Of a DNA stretch of 64,000 nt, positions 45,493 through 55,089 are shown one piece after another. How positions within the stretch are numbered: position 1 is the stretch's first letter; every line of letters begins with the position of its first letter. The translations under genes were made by a program, and so were the position numbers. The notes below the pieces were generated by a model that saw only the letters and a program-made list of their open reading frames with translations, searched no databases and was not told the DNA's origin. Origin of the DNA: an uncultured Roseobacter sp. (lineage in GTDB: Bacteria > Pseudomonadota > Alphaproteobacteria > Rhodobacterales > Rhodobacteraceae); the NCBI GenBank assembly GCA_947501635.1, contig CANMWT010000003.1, positions 248,001-312,000 of the forward strand, in the 5' to 3' direction.

Positions 45493-48363
45493 TTACGCGC
45501 TCCCCCCTGCTTTCTCGGCCAGCGGATCCTCGCGCGACGGGTCGATGTCCATCGGATGCTCGGCATCGGGCATCTCCTGGCGACGCGCCAGGCGCGACAG
45601 GCTCTCCAGCGTGAGCATCACAGCGCCCACGACGGCAAGAAAGACGCCAAGATCAAACAGTGCCGCCGTTGCCAATTCGAACTCGTTGAAGGGCGGGATG
45701 CGCACGTAGGTGAAATCAGACGTCAGGAACGGTTTGGAGACAAACCATGACCCGATGCCCGTCAGCCCGGCAATCAGTACTCCGGCGCCAATGATCCCGT
45801 GATAGGGATAGCGCAGGCGTGCAGTGGTCCAGGTAAAGCCGCTGGCCATATACTGCATCACCACGCCAATCGAAACGACCAGCCCCGCGATAAAGCCACC
45901 GCCGGGGTCATTGTGCCCCCGCAGGAAGATGAAAAAGCCGACAAGCATGACCACCGGCATCATCACACGCGTCAGGATCACCATCATCATCGGATGCATG
46001 TCCCCCGCCAGCGGCTTGTCGGGCAAACGGTTCAGCAGGCGCGCTCGCACGGGCCCGCCGACCAGCGCCTCGGTCAGCGCATAGATCAAGAGGGCTGCGA
46101 TCCCCAACACGATGATCTCGCCATAGGTATCAAACCCCCGGAAATCCACCAAGATCACGTTGACCATATTGGTGCCACCACCACCCTTGTAGGAGTTCTC
46201 CACATGGAAGGCGGAAATCGACGGCAGGACCGTATCACGCAAAAGGTAGTGATAGGACAGACCAAACGCCGCGACGCCGCCTGCGATGGCGATCGCCGTG
46301 TCGCGCACGCGGCGCAGCACAGAGCTTTCCATTGGCGTCTGGTTCGGCAAAAAGTTCAGCGCCAGCAGCAGCAAAACGATGGTCACACCCTCGACGGTGA
46401 ACTGCGTCATCGCCAGATCGGGCGCGCTGAAATGCACAAATCCCACAGAGACCACCAGCCCCGCTATCCCCATGAGTATCAGTGCCAGCAAACGGTTTCG
46501 GTGCAAAAAGACCAGCCCCACAGTGGCCGCGACAAGCATCAGCCAACCCGCGATGACCACGAAATGGACGGGCTGCACCGCCCGCGTGGGCGCACCCACC
46601 GTGCCTGTCATCCACGCATAATACCCCACCACCACAATGGTAACAGAAGCAAACGCCGCATAGCGGGAGAAAGACCCGTCGTGGAGCGAGCGGACGCAGG
46701 CCTGCGCCAAGCGCACAATGGATTCTACAAGCGCCTCAAAGATCACCTTCGCTTCGGGCCGCGGGGCTGCATCCCACAGCCGGAGCAGCGGCTTGAACAA
46801 CAGTAGCACCACCACACCACCGACAGTGGCCACAATCGACATATAAAGCGCCGGCACCAATCCGTGCCATATCTTGATATATTTCGTCTCCAGCACCGCC
46901 GCTTCGCCCATGACCGCCTTGGCCACCAGGAACACAAAGTCCTGCACAAGGAAGGGGGCAACACCGATCACAACCACCAGCACCGTCAGGATCGCCGGGG
47001 GCATCCACATGCCGGCACCGGGATCATGCGGCTTGGCGGGGTAGTCATCGCGCTTGGGCCCAAGGAAGGTATGTGCGATCAGACGGAACGAATAGGCGGC
47101 CGAGAAGGTTGATCCCACCAGCACCAGCACGGGCAATAACCAGTGTGATCCGAACAACTCCGTATGATAGGCTTCTTCCAGCATCATTTCCTTGCTGAGA
47201 AACCCGTTCAGCGGCGGCAGACCCGCCATTGACAGCGCCGCGATCGTGGCGATCACAAAGGTGATCGGCATCAGGTGCCGCAACCCGCCCAGCCTGCGGA
47301 TGTCACGCGTGTGCGCCTCGTGATCCACAATCCCCGCCGACATGAAAAGGGCGGCCTTGAATGTCGCATGGTTGAGGATATGAAAAGTCGCGGCCAGCGC
47401 CCCAAAAGCGGTGCCCGTCCCCAGCAGCATGGTAATAAGCCCCAGATGGCTCACCGTCGAAAAGGCCAGCAAAGCCTTGAGGTCATGTTTGAAGAGACCG
47501 ATCACCGCCCCCAGCACCATGGTGATGACCCCAGCCGTGGTCACAAGTACGAACCATTCCGGCGTGCCCGACAACACAGGCCACATACGCGCCATCAGGA
47601 AAATTCCCGCCTTTACCATGGTGGCCGAGTGCAGATAGGCCGAGACTGGCGTGGGCGCGGCCATCGCATGCGGCAACCAGAAATGGAACGGGAACTGTGC
47701 CGATTTGGTAAAACACCCCAGAAGGATCAGGATCAGCGCCGGCAGGTAATAGGGGCTCTCCTGTATCAACTCGCGGTTCTGCAAAATGACGCTCAGGTCA
47801 TAACTGCCCACGATCTGGCCGAGGATCAGCATGCCCCCGATCATCGCGAGCCCCCCCATGCCGGTCACGGTCAATGCCATGCGCGCGCCCTGTCGCCCTT
47901 CTGGCAGATGCTTCCAATAGCCGATCAACAAGAATGAGGAAAGCGATGTAAGCTCCCAGAAAATCAGCAAAAGAAGGATGTTGTCACTCAGAACAATCCC
48001 AACCATCGCGCCCTGAAACAGCAGCAGATACGTAAAGAACTCGCCCATGTTATCTTCACGCGACAGGTAGAACCGCGCGTAGGTGATGATAAGCAACCCG
48101 ATCCCGAGGATCAGCAGGGCAAAGAAAAAGCCCAGACCGTCCAGCATGAGATTGAAATTCAATCCCAGTATCGGCAACCAGTCGACGCCCACGGTGACCA
48201 CTTCGCCGGAAAAAACTGCCGGCGCGTTCGTCCAAAGACCGATAAAAGCAGACAGAGTGACAGTGAAGGTGATGCCGGCACAGGCCGCGCGACCTGCCTG
48301 ATTCATTAGTCCGGGCAGCAAGGCTCCCAGAAAGGGCAAGGCAACGATAAGGAAGAGGGACAC
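45493..48363 (-). CDS. mrpA: Na+/H+ antiporter subunit A, fused to subunit B
   Basis: MrpA is the NuoL-like subunit with a NuoJ-like C-terminal part. The product has 956 residues from the GTG at 48363, which follows AGGAG by 5 nt. The NuoL-like block has LLIFWELTSLSSFLLIGYW, FHFWLPHAMAAPTPVSAYLHSATMVKAG and GLPPLNGFLSKEMML. The last 140 or so residues match MrpB, with MMMVILTRVMMPVVMLVGFF and the hallmark GHNDPGGGFIAG. No separate mrpB is present, so the operon A(B)-C-D-E-F-G encodes all seven subunits in six genes. Fusion of A and B is known from alphaproteobacterial Pha systems. Confidence 0.95.
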   Translation of the reverse strand: MSLFLIVALPFLGALLPGLMNQAGRAACAGITFTVTLSAFIGLWTNAPAVFSGEVVTVGVDWLPILGLNFNLMLDGLGFFFALLILGIGLLIITYARFYLSREDNMGEFFTYLLLFQGAMVGIVLSDNILLLLIFWELTSLSSFLLIGYWKHLPEGRQGARMALTVTGMGGLAMIGGMLILGQIVGSYDLSVILQNRELIQESPYYLPALILILLGCFTKSAQFPFHFWLPHAMAAPTPVSAYLHSATMVKAGIFLMARMWPVLSGTPEWFVLVTTAGVITMVLGAVIGLFKHDLKALLAFSTVSHLGLITMLLGTGTAFGALAATFHILNHATFKAALFMSAGIVDHEAHTRDIRRLGGLRHLMPITFVIATIAALSMAGLPPLNGFLSKEMMLEEAYHTELFGSHWLLPVLVLVGSTFSAAYSFRLIAHTFLGPKRDDYPAKPHDPGAGMWMPPAILTVLVVVIGVAPFLVQDFVFLVAKAVMGEAAVLETKYIKIWHGLVPALYMSIVATVGGVVVLLLFKPLLRLWDAAPRPEAKVIFEALVESIVRLAQACVRSLHDGSFSRYAAFASVTIVVVGYYAWMTGTVGAPTRAVQPVHFVVIAGWLMLVAATVGLVFLHRNRLLALILMGIAGLVVSVGFVHFSAPDLAMTQFTVEGVTIVLLLLALNFLPNQTPMESSVLRRVRDTAIAIAGGVAAFGLSYHYLLRDTVLPSISAFHVENSYKGGGGTNMVNVILVDFRGFDTYGEIIVLGIAALLIYALTEALVGGPVRARLLNRLPDKPLAGDMHPMMMVILTRVMMPVVMLVGFFIFLRGHNDPGGGFIAGLVVSIGVVMQYMASGFTWTTARLRYPYHGIIGAGVLIAGLTGIGSWFVSKPFLTSDFTYVRIPPFNEFELATAALFDLGVFLAVVGAVMLTLESLSRLARRQEMPDAEHPMDIDPSREDPLAEKAGGSA

Positions 48364-48551
48364 GCGAACTCCTGATCTTTGGGCCGTTAAGGGTGACCTC
48401 GTATGTGGCAGATTTAGTCGGACCTCAAGAGAAACCAAGCAAAATCGTCACGAATTTCGCGATTTTGAAGTTTCGCGGCGGTTTCACGCATCAAACAAGG
48501 GCTTTCGCCACCAGCCGCCGCACTGGTTGGCCGCTCTGCGCGCATTGGGGG

Positions 48552-48591
48552 CATGCGGTTGCGCGGCCTTGACAGAGCGCGCAACCGCATG
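48552..48591 (+). promoter_or_regulatory. 14-bp perfect inverted repeat before the CoA-transferase
   Basis: CATGCGGTTGCGCG (48552-48565) and CGCGCAACCGCATG (48578-48591) are exact reverse complements around a 12-nt centre. That centre contains TTGACA (48569-48574). The dyad ends 15 bp before the chosen start codon, so it is either an operator or a leader hairpin close to the ribosome binding site. Confidence 0.45.
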
Positions 48592-48606
48592 GGATGGCAG
48601 GCCTCG

Positions 48607-49719
48607 ATGAAAGCGCTCGACGGCATATTGGTCATCGCCCTTGAACAGGCTGTGGCGGCTCCGCTTTGCACGGTCCGGCTGGCGGATGCGGGCGCGCGCG
48701 TCATCAAGATCGAACGCGCCGAAGGCGAGACAGCCCGGCATTATGACTACGCCGCGCATGGCACCTGCACCTATTTCGCCTGGCTTAACCGCGGCAAGGA
48801 AAGCGCCGTGCTGGACCTCAAGCAACCTGACGACCTTGGGCTGCTGCGGCGGATGCTGACACAGGCGGACGTTCTTGTGCAAAACCTCGCGCCGGGCGCG
48901 ATGGACAGGCTCGGTCTTGGTGCGGACAGCCTGCGCCGCGATTACCCGCAGCTGATCTCGGTGGCGATTTGCGGCTACGGCAGTGACACAACTTACGCGC
49001 AGATGAAGGCTTATGACCTGCTGGTTCAGGCGGAAAGTGGTATCTGCGCTGTGACCGGCAGCCCCGAAGAACCCGCCAAAGTCGGCGCGCCGGTTGCCGA
49101 TGTGGCGACCGGTGCAAACGCCCACGCCGCAATCCTCGAAGCGCTGATCGCACGTGGCCGGACCGGCAGCGGCCAGCATATCGAGGTTTCGATGTTTGAC
49201 GGGTTGGCCGACTGGATGGCGGTGCCGTTTTTGCATTTCGAGCACCGCGCGCATGAGACCGCACGCTTTGGCATGTCCCATGCCACGGTTTATCCCTACC
49301 GGCCCTATGACTGCGCCGATGGAACACTCATCATCGCGGTGCAAAACAACGCACAATGGCAAAAGCTCTGTGTGCAGGCGCTCGACCGCCCCGATCTGGC
49401 CCGCGCTACGGAGTTTGCCAGCAATGCCGACCGCGTCGCCAACCGTGCGGCATTGGATGCAGAATTGGTGCCGCTCTTTGCCGCTTTGAACCTGCAGCAG
49501 GCCATCGCACGGTGTGAAGCGGCTGGTATTGCATGGGCGCAGTATCGCTCGGTCGCGGACCTTGTACGCCACCCCGCGCTGCGCCGTACCGATGTGCCAC
49601 TGGGCGAGGGTCTTTTCGCCAGCATTCCGCGTCCAGCGGGCCGCGACGCGAGCTTCGCCGCAGGCCCCCTGCCCGCATTGGGCGCACAAACCGACATGAT
49701 CCGCGAGGAGTTCGGCTAA
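48607..49719 (+). CDS. CaiB/BaiF-family (class III) CoA-transferase
   Basis: Class III CoA-transferases move CoA between carboxylic acids through an aspartyl-CoA intermediate. The 370-residue product has the N-terminal GILVIALEQAVAAPLCTVRLADAGARVIKIE, the NLAPGAMDRLGLG segment and the catalytic-aspartate segment KAYDLLVQAESG (Asp137). HIEVSMFDGLADWM follows further on. The start was placed at the ATG at 48607, before which GGCAGG lies, because residues upstream are encoded by the inverted repeat and not family-like. The epimerase gene follows after 155 bp. Substrates unknown. Confidence 0.88.
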   Translation: MKALDGILVIALEQAVAAPLCTVRLADAGARVIKIERAEGETARHYDYAAHGTCTYFAWLNRGKESAVLDLKQPDDLGLLRRMLTQADVLVQNLAPGAMDRLGLGADSLRRDYPQLISVAICGYGSDTTYAQMKAYDLLVQAESGICAVTGSPEEPAKVGAPVADVATGANAHAAILEALIARGRTGSGQHIEVSMFDGLADWMAVPFLHFEHRAHETARFGMSHATVYPYRPYDCADGTLIIAVQNNAQWQKLCVQALDRPDLARATEFASNADRVANRAALDAELVPLFAALNLQQAIARCEAAGIAWAQYRSVADLVRHPALRRTDVPLGEGLFASIPRPAGRDASFAAGPLPALGAQTDMIREEFG

Positions 49720-49874
49720 GCGCGCGACCACCGGAAGCCACCGCGCACTTCCCCGGCCGCCCGCTCTGGCGTGACCTCGCGCATTTGGGTGCAAACACTG
49801 CTGAAAACGTCGGCGTCGACGCGTCGGCCGGAACAAGGCATACTCAAACCAGTTTCCGACCGGAGTGGCTGCCC

Positions 49875-50867
49875 GTGACATCGCTGACCGACCCTTTCCT
49901 TATTGATCCCGCGCGTCTGAACGGGCCGGTCCTTGTGACCGGCGCAGGCGGCTGTATCGGCTCGTGGACAGTTGCCATTCTGCAGCAGTCGGGGGCGCAG
50001 GTGGTTGCTTTCGATCTACAAGATGACAGGACGCGCCTGTCGCTCCTGATCGGCAAGGATGCAGCGGATGGCGTGACGTGGGTAACGGGCGACATCACGC
50101 AAAGCGGCTGTCTGCAGGATATCTGTGGCCGGCACGGTGTCACTGGCATTATCCACCTTGCCGGTCTGATGATCCCCTTTTGCAAGACCGACCCCGCGCG
50201 GGGCGCGCGGGTGAATGTCGAAGGCACCATCAACGTACTGGAAGCCGCGCGCCACAGCGGTATGAAAAGACTGGCCTATGCCAGTTCTTCAGCCATCTAC
50301 GGCATGCCGCCGGGCGGGCCGACCATCGCGACGCTTTATGGCGCCTACAAACTGGCCAATGAGTATACCGCCAAGGTCTACTGGCTCGACTGGGGCGTCC
50401 CTTCGGTCGGGATCCGTCCTAATGTCGTCTACGGCGTCGGGCGCGATCAGGGCATGACATCGGAGTTCAGTCTGGGGCTTGCGCTTGTTGCGCGAAATGC
50501 GCCTTTCACCGTCTCCTATGGCGGCCCGCTCAGCTGGCTCTACGCCGGCGAGGCCGCAGCGGCCTTTATTGCCGCACTGTGCCGCGACGGGCGAGACGCC
50601 CATGCCTTTGACCTCAACGGAACCTGCATGACCGTCGAAGAAGGGATCAACATCCTGTCCGGGCTGGACCCAAGCCACCGCTTATCGACAACAGGCACGC
50701 CTTTGCCCGTACCTGCCGATCTGAGCGATGAACCGATTCGCACGCATCTGGGCGCGTATCCCAGCGTCTCCCCAGCCGAGGGTATCAGGTGGACCTTGCA
50801 AGCCTTCCGCAGCCTGCACGCGCAAGGCAGGCGCGTGCTGCCCGCGGAGGATGACGCGCCGCATTAA
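49875..50867 (+). CDS. NAD-dependent epimerase/dehydratase family protein
   Basis: This 330-residue protein is an extended short-chain dehydrogenase. It has the NAD loop TGAGGCIG at 22-29, AFDLQDDR with the aspartate that selects NAD over NADP, the SSS/IYG active-site strand, and the catalytic pair Tyr155/Lys159 in YGAYK. GVPSVGIRPNVVYGVGRDQGMT is typical of sugar-nucleotide or steroid-like epimerases. The start is GTG at 49875 with GGAGTGG upstream. It follows the CoA-transferase on the same strand, so a common catabolic role is possible but unproven. Confidence 0.82.
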   Translation: MTSLTDPFLIDPARLNGPVLVTGAGGCIGSWTVAILQQSGAQVVAFDLQDDRTRLSLLIGKDAADGVTWVTGDITQSGCLQDICGRHGVTGIIHLAGLMIPFCKTDPARGARVNVEGTINVLEAARHSGMKRLAYASSSAIYGMPPGGPTIATLYGAYKLANEYTAKVYWLDWGVPSVGIRPNVVYGVGRDQGMTSEFSLGLALVARNAPFTVSYGGPLSWLYAGEAAAAFIAALCRDGRDAHAFDLNGTCMTVEEGINILSGLDPSHRLSTTGTPLPVPADLSDEPIRTHLGAYPSVSPAEGIRWTLQAFRSLHAQGRRVLPAEDDAPH

Positions 50868-50882
50868 ATCTGCCCACGCGGC

Positions 50883-51233
50883 TCAGTTGATTGGAAAGTC
50901 CCGCAAGCACTGTTCCGCATAACGCTCGAAATCCTCAAGCGTTTCAGCTACGTCGCGCCGATCGCGCACGATCTCCAATGCCGCTTTCTTCTGGGCCCAA
51001 CTGCCCGAGACATGCCCGTCAAGGATCAGAAACGAAATGCCCAGCATCACTTCTTTCTCCGCCTCGCCGATCCCGCCCGCATCCGAAAGCGCCACCGCCG
51101 TCAACGCCACGATATGCGCACAGCGCAGCGCTGCGGCCTCCGCACCTTCATAGCGCTTGGCCTCCGCGAAAGCCGGCACCCCCACCCCCACAAGGGCAGC
51201 CACCAGCACGACACGGCGAAACAGCGCCCTCAA
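50883..51233 (-). CDS. Small secreted protein of unknown function
   Basis: This 116-residue protein has a clear signal peptide (MRALFRRVVLVAALVGVGVPAFA) and a mature part of about 92 residues that is mostly helical and charged, with two cysteines (Cys38 and Cys109) that could form a disulfide in the periplasm. I do not recognise the family. It overlaps the preceding Lrp-like gene by 4 bp and so is probably translated with it. Confidence 0.7.
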   Translation of the reverse strand: MRALFRRVVLVAALVGVGVPAFAEAKRYEGAEAAALRCAHIVALTAVALSDAGGIGEAEKEVMLGISFLILDGHVSGSWAQKKAALEIVRDRRDVAETLEDFERYAEQCLRDFPIN

Positions 51234-51469
51234 AACACCTTGAACGTCATGGTCGTCATCGACCTTTCGATCCCTTCGATCTTCAACAGGTTCTCGTTGA
51301 TGAACTTGCCCACATCCGCGTCCTTGGGAATATAAAGCTTCATCAGCAGATCATACTCCCCGCTGGTAGAGTAAAGCTCGGAATGGATCTCGCGCAGCGC
51401 AATCTCTTCGGCGACCTTATAGGTGGTGCCGGGCGTGCAACGGATCTGAACAAAAACACAAGTTGTCAT
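51230..51469 (-). CDS. Stand-alone Lrp/AsnC ligand-binding (RAM) domain protein
   Basis: This 79-residue protein matches only the effector-binding (RAM) half of Lrp/AsnC regulators, with FVQIRCTPGTTYKVAEEIAL and GEYDLLMKLYIPKDADVGKFI. It has no helix-turn-helix. Such single-domain proteins form rings or dimers and may sense amino acids. It lies divergent to hisB, 201 bp away. The adjacent histidine genes make an amino-acid link tempting, but this is context only. Confidence 0.85.
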   Translation of the reverse strand: MTTCVFVQIRCTPGTTYKVAEEIALREIHSELYSTSGEYDLLMKLYIPKDADVGKFINENLLKIEGIERSMTTMTFKVF

Positions 51470-51609
51470 GATATTGGCTATCCTTGGGCTATCCATCTGG
51501 GCACATCCTCCGGAACATGTGCCTGACACATCCCTGCCACGGGGGCCCGCCCGCGCGCCCTTAGGCTGACATATCGGGCACAGGGCCCGCAATCCCTGAA
51601 TGTGCCACC

Positions 51610-51637
51610 TTGGCGCGCCGGGCTGGACTGCTATAAG
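51610..51637 (+). promoter_or_regulatory. Putative hisB promoter
   Basis: TTGGCG and TATAAG are spaced by 16 bp. Transcription would start near 51644, about 27 nt before the hisB ATG. Confidence 0.45.
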
Positions 51638-51670
51638 AGCCGCAAACCCAAAAGGCTCGGAGCCCAGCCT

Positions 51671-52258
51671 ATGCGCACCCATACCATCACCCGCTCCACC
51701 GCGGAAACCGACATCACCGTCACCGTCAATCTCGATGGCACTGGCGCATATGACAATGAAACCGGTGTGGGCTTTTTTGACCACATGCTCGACCAGCTCG
51801 CCCGCCACTCGCTGATCGACATCACCGTGCGCGCCAAGGGTGATCTGCATATCGATGACCACCACACCGTGGAAGACACCGGCATCGCACTGGGTCAGGC
51901 ACTGGCCGCCGCACTGGGCGACAAACGCGGGATTACCCGCTATGGTGCCTGCCTGCTGCCGATGGATGACGCGCTGGTGCGCTGCGCGCTCGACCTCTCG
52001 GCCCGCCCCTACCTGATCTGGAACGTCGAGATGCCGACCGCGAAAATCGGCACGTTCGACACCGAATTGGTGCGCGAATTCTTCACCGCACTGGCAACGC
52101 ACGGCGGCATCACGCTGCATGTGGACATGCTGCACGGCATCAACGCACACCACATTGCCGAAGCCACCTTCAAATCCGTTGCGCGCGCCCTGCGTCAGGC
52201 GGTTGAAACCGACCCGCGCAAACAGGACGCCATCCCCTCGACCAAAGGTGCGCTCTGA
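51671..52258 (+). CDS. hisB: Imidazoleglycerol-phosphate dehydratase
   Basis: HisB converts imidazole glycerol phosphate to imidazole acetol phosphate in histidine synthesis. The 195-residue product is the single-domain form without the N-terminal phosphatase found in enterobacteria. It has [16 protein letters not shown], the metal-binding [13 protein letters not shown] and the second repeat [25 protein letters not shown]. The ATG at 51671 fits the family start [10 protein letters not shown]. hisH begins 1 bp after its stop. Confidence 0.97.
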   Translation: MRTHTITRSTAETDITVTVNLDGTGAYDNETGVGFFDHMLDQLARHSLIDITVRAKGDLHIDDHHTVEDTGIALGQALAAALGDKRGITRYGACLLPMDDALVRCALDLSARPYLIWNVEMPTAKIGTFDTELVREFFTALATHGGITLHVDMLHGINAHHIAEATFKSVARALRQAVETDPRKQDAIPSTKGAL

Positions 52259-52259
52259 C

Positions 52260-52898
52260 GTGCTGACCGCAATCATCGACTACGAAAGCGGCAACCTGCA
52301 CTCCGCGCAAAAGGCGTTTGAACGGATGGCCCGCGAAACCGACACCGGCACCGTTGTCGTGACGGGCGACGCGGATGTCGTGGCCAACGCCGACCGTATC
52401 GTGCTGCCGGGCGACGGGGCCTTCCCTGCCTGCATGGCCGAACTGAAAGGCCACTCCGGCCTCTATGCCGCCATGATCGAAGCCGTCGAAACCAAGGGCC
52501 GCCCCTTCATGGGCATCTGCGTGGGCATGCAACTGATGGCCACCTGGGGGCGCGAATACAGCGATACCAAAGGGCTTGACTGGATCGCGGGCGAAGTAAC
52601 GCGCATCACCCCGGCTGACCCCGCTCTCAAAGTGCCGCACATGGGCTGGAACGACCTTATCCTCGATGGCGCACACCCCGTCTTCGAGGGGATCGAAACA
52701 GGTGATCACGCCTATTTCGTGCACAGCTACCATATGGTCGTCGACAATCCCGCCCAGCGCCTTGCACATGTGGACTATGCAGGTGACGTGACTGCCGTGA
52801 TTGGCCGTGACAACATGATCGGCCTGCAGTTCCATCCGGAAAAAAGCCAGTCTGCCGGGCTGCGGATGATCGCTAACTTCCTGAATTGGGCCCCGTGA
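52260..52898 (+). CDS. hisH: Imidazole glycerol phosphate synthase, glutaminase subunit
   Basis: HisH makes ammonia from glutamine for HisF. The 212-residue product has IDYESGNLHSAQKAFERM, the nucleophile elbow GICVGMQL with Cys87 and the catalytic GLQFHPEKSQ. The start is GTG at 52260. Its 3' end meets the convergent DUF4239-like gene with 1 bp between stops. Confidence 0.96.
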   Translation: MLTAIIDYESGNLHSAQKAFERMARETDTGTVVVTGDADVVANADRIVLPGDGAFPACMAELKGHSGLYAAMIEAVETKGRPFMGICVGMQLMATWGREYSDTKGLDWIAGEVTRITPADPALKVPHMGWNDLILDGAHPVFEGIETGDHAYFVHSYHMVVDNPAQRLAHVDYAGDVTAVIGRDNMIGLQFHPEKSQSAGLRMIANFLNWAP

Positions 52899-52899
52899 A

Positions 52900-53694
52900 T
52901 CAGGGCTCTGTGCTATCCATCATCACCAGCAGATCCCGCATCGGTGTGTGATCGTTCAACAAAAACCCATGCGCAGGATTGTCCAGATCAGAGATCAGTG
53001 AAACCACGCAGGCAAAGGAGATCACCATTGCCGGCAAAAGCTCGGACCGTGTCCCGAAGCTGACGCCAAAGCGGTATCCCGTGGCTGCCAGTGCAAGACC
53101 CGACACCAGATAAAGTGCAATCCAGATCGTGCTTGGGATCGCATAGCGTACCCCGACCGCCAAACGCACAGAATGCATATCGATCACATCATTCACTGAA
53201 CTTACCACCAGTGCATGGGTCGGTGTCGGCTCTGCAGCAGCCACACCTGCAACCAGCGGCCACAACGCGCGGTGTATCTCCTCGGAGGCATGGATCGCCT
53301 GAAAGTATCCCGCCAGCCCGACCCCGGGCTCGGTCACCTTGACACGCACTTCGGTATACGCCCGCAGCAGGCTGCGCATTTCTTCCCGCTGTGCCGCCGG
53401 CAGTAAATCAGCCCGCAGATAGGCTGTCCCGATCACATTGGCTTCATCCAGAACAGCCCCGCGCCGTTCCGAAAAGTTGCTCGCAGCGATGCCAAAACTG
53501 AAGGCCAGCAAAAAGCTGACCAGCCCCAGAATGGAGCCAGTGACGATACCGGTAGACACGCTTTCGATCTTGTCGCGTCGCCTCTGCTGAGAGCGGCCGA
53601 TCCGAAACCCGATCTCGCAAGATGCCAAAAACAACAAGACACTGAAAAAGAACACAGCCCACAAAGAGGCATTGTCGAAAACGGCCTGCACCAT
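52900..53694 (-). CDS. Membrane protein, DUF4239 (bestrophin-like) type
   Basis: This 264-residue protein has two hydrophobic helices at the N-terminus (WAVFFFSVLLFLASCEIGF and GIVTGSILGLVSFLLAFSFGIAA) and two at the C-terminus (TIWIALYLVSGLALAATGY, LLPAMVISFACVVSLI), enclosing a helical soluble part with SERRGAVLDEANVIGTAYLRADLL. That segment and topology resemble DUF4239. Function is unknown. A GGAGCGAAGAG precedes the ATG at 53694. Its position between the two his blocks appears incidental. Confidence 0.7.
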   Translation of the reverse strand: MVQAVFDNASLWAVFFFSVLLFLASCEIGFRIGRSQQRRRDKIESVSTGIVTGSILGLVSFLLAFSFGIAASNFSERRGAVLDEANVIGTAYLRADLLPAAQREEMRSLLRAYTEVRVKVTEPGVGLAGYFQAIHASEEIHRALWPLVAGVAAAEPTPTHALVVSSVNDVIDMHSVRLAVGVRYAIPSTIWIALYLVSGLALAATGYRFGVSFGTRSELLPAMVISFACVVSLISDLDNPAHGFLLNDHTPMRDLLVMMDSTEP

Positions 53695-53834
53695 AAGCTC
53701 TTCGCTCCGCACCGGAATTCAGGTCAGGCTAGCATTCTGTTTGCGATCACACCAGCTTCGTATGAGGTGCAGTTTCGTGTAGTCTCCAAGCCATATGCGC
53801 CGTGCGCGACTGACAAGGCAGACAGGAGAATTGC

Positions 53835-54461
53835 ATGTACAAGCCGAAAAAGCCGCTGACCTCGCCGGAGATGCTGCAGCAGATGCTGGGCGAAATGCAT
53901 CCAAGTCAGGTGAACAAGATCATCGACCACGTGGACAAGCACATCGCCGCTTGGCTGGAGCGCACGACCTTCGTGGCGATTGCCAGCACGAATGCGAAAG
54001 GTCACATGGATGTTTCACCAAAGGGGGACCCCGCGGGATTTATCAAGGTGCTGGACCCCAAGACCATCGCCATCCCGGACCGGATCGGCAACAAACGTGG
54101 CGACACGTTTTTCAATGTGCTCGAAAACCCGCGAATCGGTATGTTTTGTGTCGTGCCCAGACGCAAGGAAGTAGTGCGCATCAATGGCGCCGCCGAGATC
54201 GTGCGCGACGACAACCTGCTTGATCTTACAACGCTCAACGGGCACCGGCCTGATCTGGTCTTGCTGTTGCGCGTGGAAGAGGCTTTTTTCCACTGTGGCA
54301 AATCCATGATCCGCTCGTCCATGTGGCAGCCCGACAAATGGGGCTCGATCGAGGGGTTGCCCACCTATGCCGAAGCACTGAAGGACCATGGCGACATGGA
54401 CATGCCGCTCGAGGATATCGAGGCACGTATGGCCTACAACGAATCAGACCGGCTTTATTGA
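53835..54461 (+). CDS. Pyridoxamine 5'-phosphate oxidase-family flavoprotein
   Basis: This 208-residue protein has a split-barrel FMN-binding fold with FVAIASTNAKGHMDVSPKGDPAGFIKVLD, the flavin-binding GNKRGDTFFNVLENPRIGMFCVVP, and HRPDLVLLLRVEEAFFHCGKSMIRS. It is closer to uncharacterised PPOX-family reductases than to PdxH itself, since the PdxH substrate motifs are not evident. AGGAG lies 6 nt before the ATG. Confidence 0.82.
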   Translation: MYKPKKPLTSPEMLQQMLGEMHPSQVNKIIDHVDKHIAAWLERTTFVAIASTNAKGHMDVSPKGDPAGFIKVLDPKTIAIPDRIGNKRGDTFFNVLENPRIGMFCVVPRRKEVVRINGAAEIVRDDNLLDLTTLNGHRPDLVLLLRVEEAFFHCGKSMIRSSMWQPDKWGSIEGLPTYAEALKDHGDMDMPLEDIEARMAYNESDRLY

Positions 54462-54503
54462 CCCCGCAGGCGTGCCGGCAGGGTCGCAATTCGGGGCGTG
54501 TGG

Positions 54504-54890
54504 TTACTTGACCCGCGCCCATGTCTGCTTGGAACACAGCAGCCCGCCCGCAACACAGCCCGACAGACGCATGCTGTCACCGTTCAGAGCGATCTTGCCC
54601 AGATAGATTTTGTCGTTGCTGGGCCGCCAGACCTTGCCTTTGTATTTGCCTGCACCCTCGGGGGCCATATCGATCACAAGTGTCTTGCCCTGGTTGGGGG
54701 ATTGGTACTCGGCGCCATCCTTGAAGGTGCGCTCGATTGTGCCGCAGAAATTCGCGCCGCACGGGGCAATTTCCACATGGGCAAAAGCACCCTCGTCAGG
54801 CTCTGTCTGCCACGTTCCCTGCAAAGGGTCTGCCATGGCAATTCCGGCCGTTGTCATCAGCGCCATCGCGCCCAAAACCAATCTGGTCAT
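54504..54890 (-). CDS. Secreted DUF2147 family protein
   Basis: This 128-residue protein has a signal peptide ending near AGIAMA-DPLQG and a mature beta-rich domain with GTWQTEPDEGAFAHVEIAPCG, FCGTI and the C-terminal MRLSGCVAGGLLCSKQTWAR, which are DUF2147 hallmarks. Four cysteines may form two disulfides. Function unknown. The ATG at 54890 has GGGAGAT upstream. It is divergent from hisA, 199 bp away. Confidence 0.88.
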   Translation of the reverse strand: MTRLVLGAMALMTTAGIAMADPLQGTWQTEPDEGAFAHVEIAPCGANFCGTIERTFKDGAEYQSPNQGKTLVIDMAPEGAGKYKGKVWRPSNDKIYLGKIALNGDSMRLSGCVAGGLLCSKQTWARVK

Positions 54891-55089
54891 TTCGATCTCC
54901 CTGCGAAAACTGCGCGCACTCTGCCGCCGGGTGGTGCGGGCGGGCAAGTGTGACGGTACGTCTCGAAACAGGTTGACCTAAGGTCGCGTTGCAATTGGCC
55001 AACCGCTGGTGCAAGAAGCGCGCGACGCGCACCGACGTGATATCGACGTGCCGCCGACAGCAGAATGATACCAAATCAGGGCCCACCAC

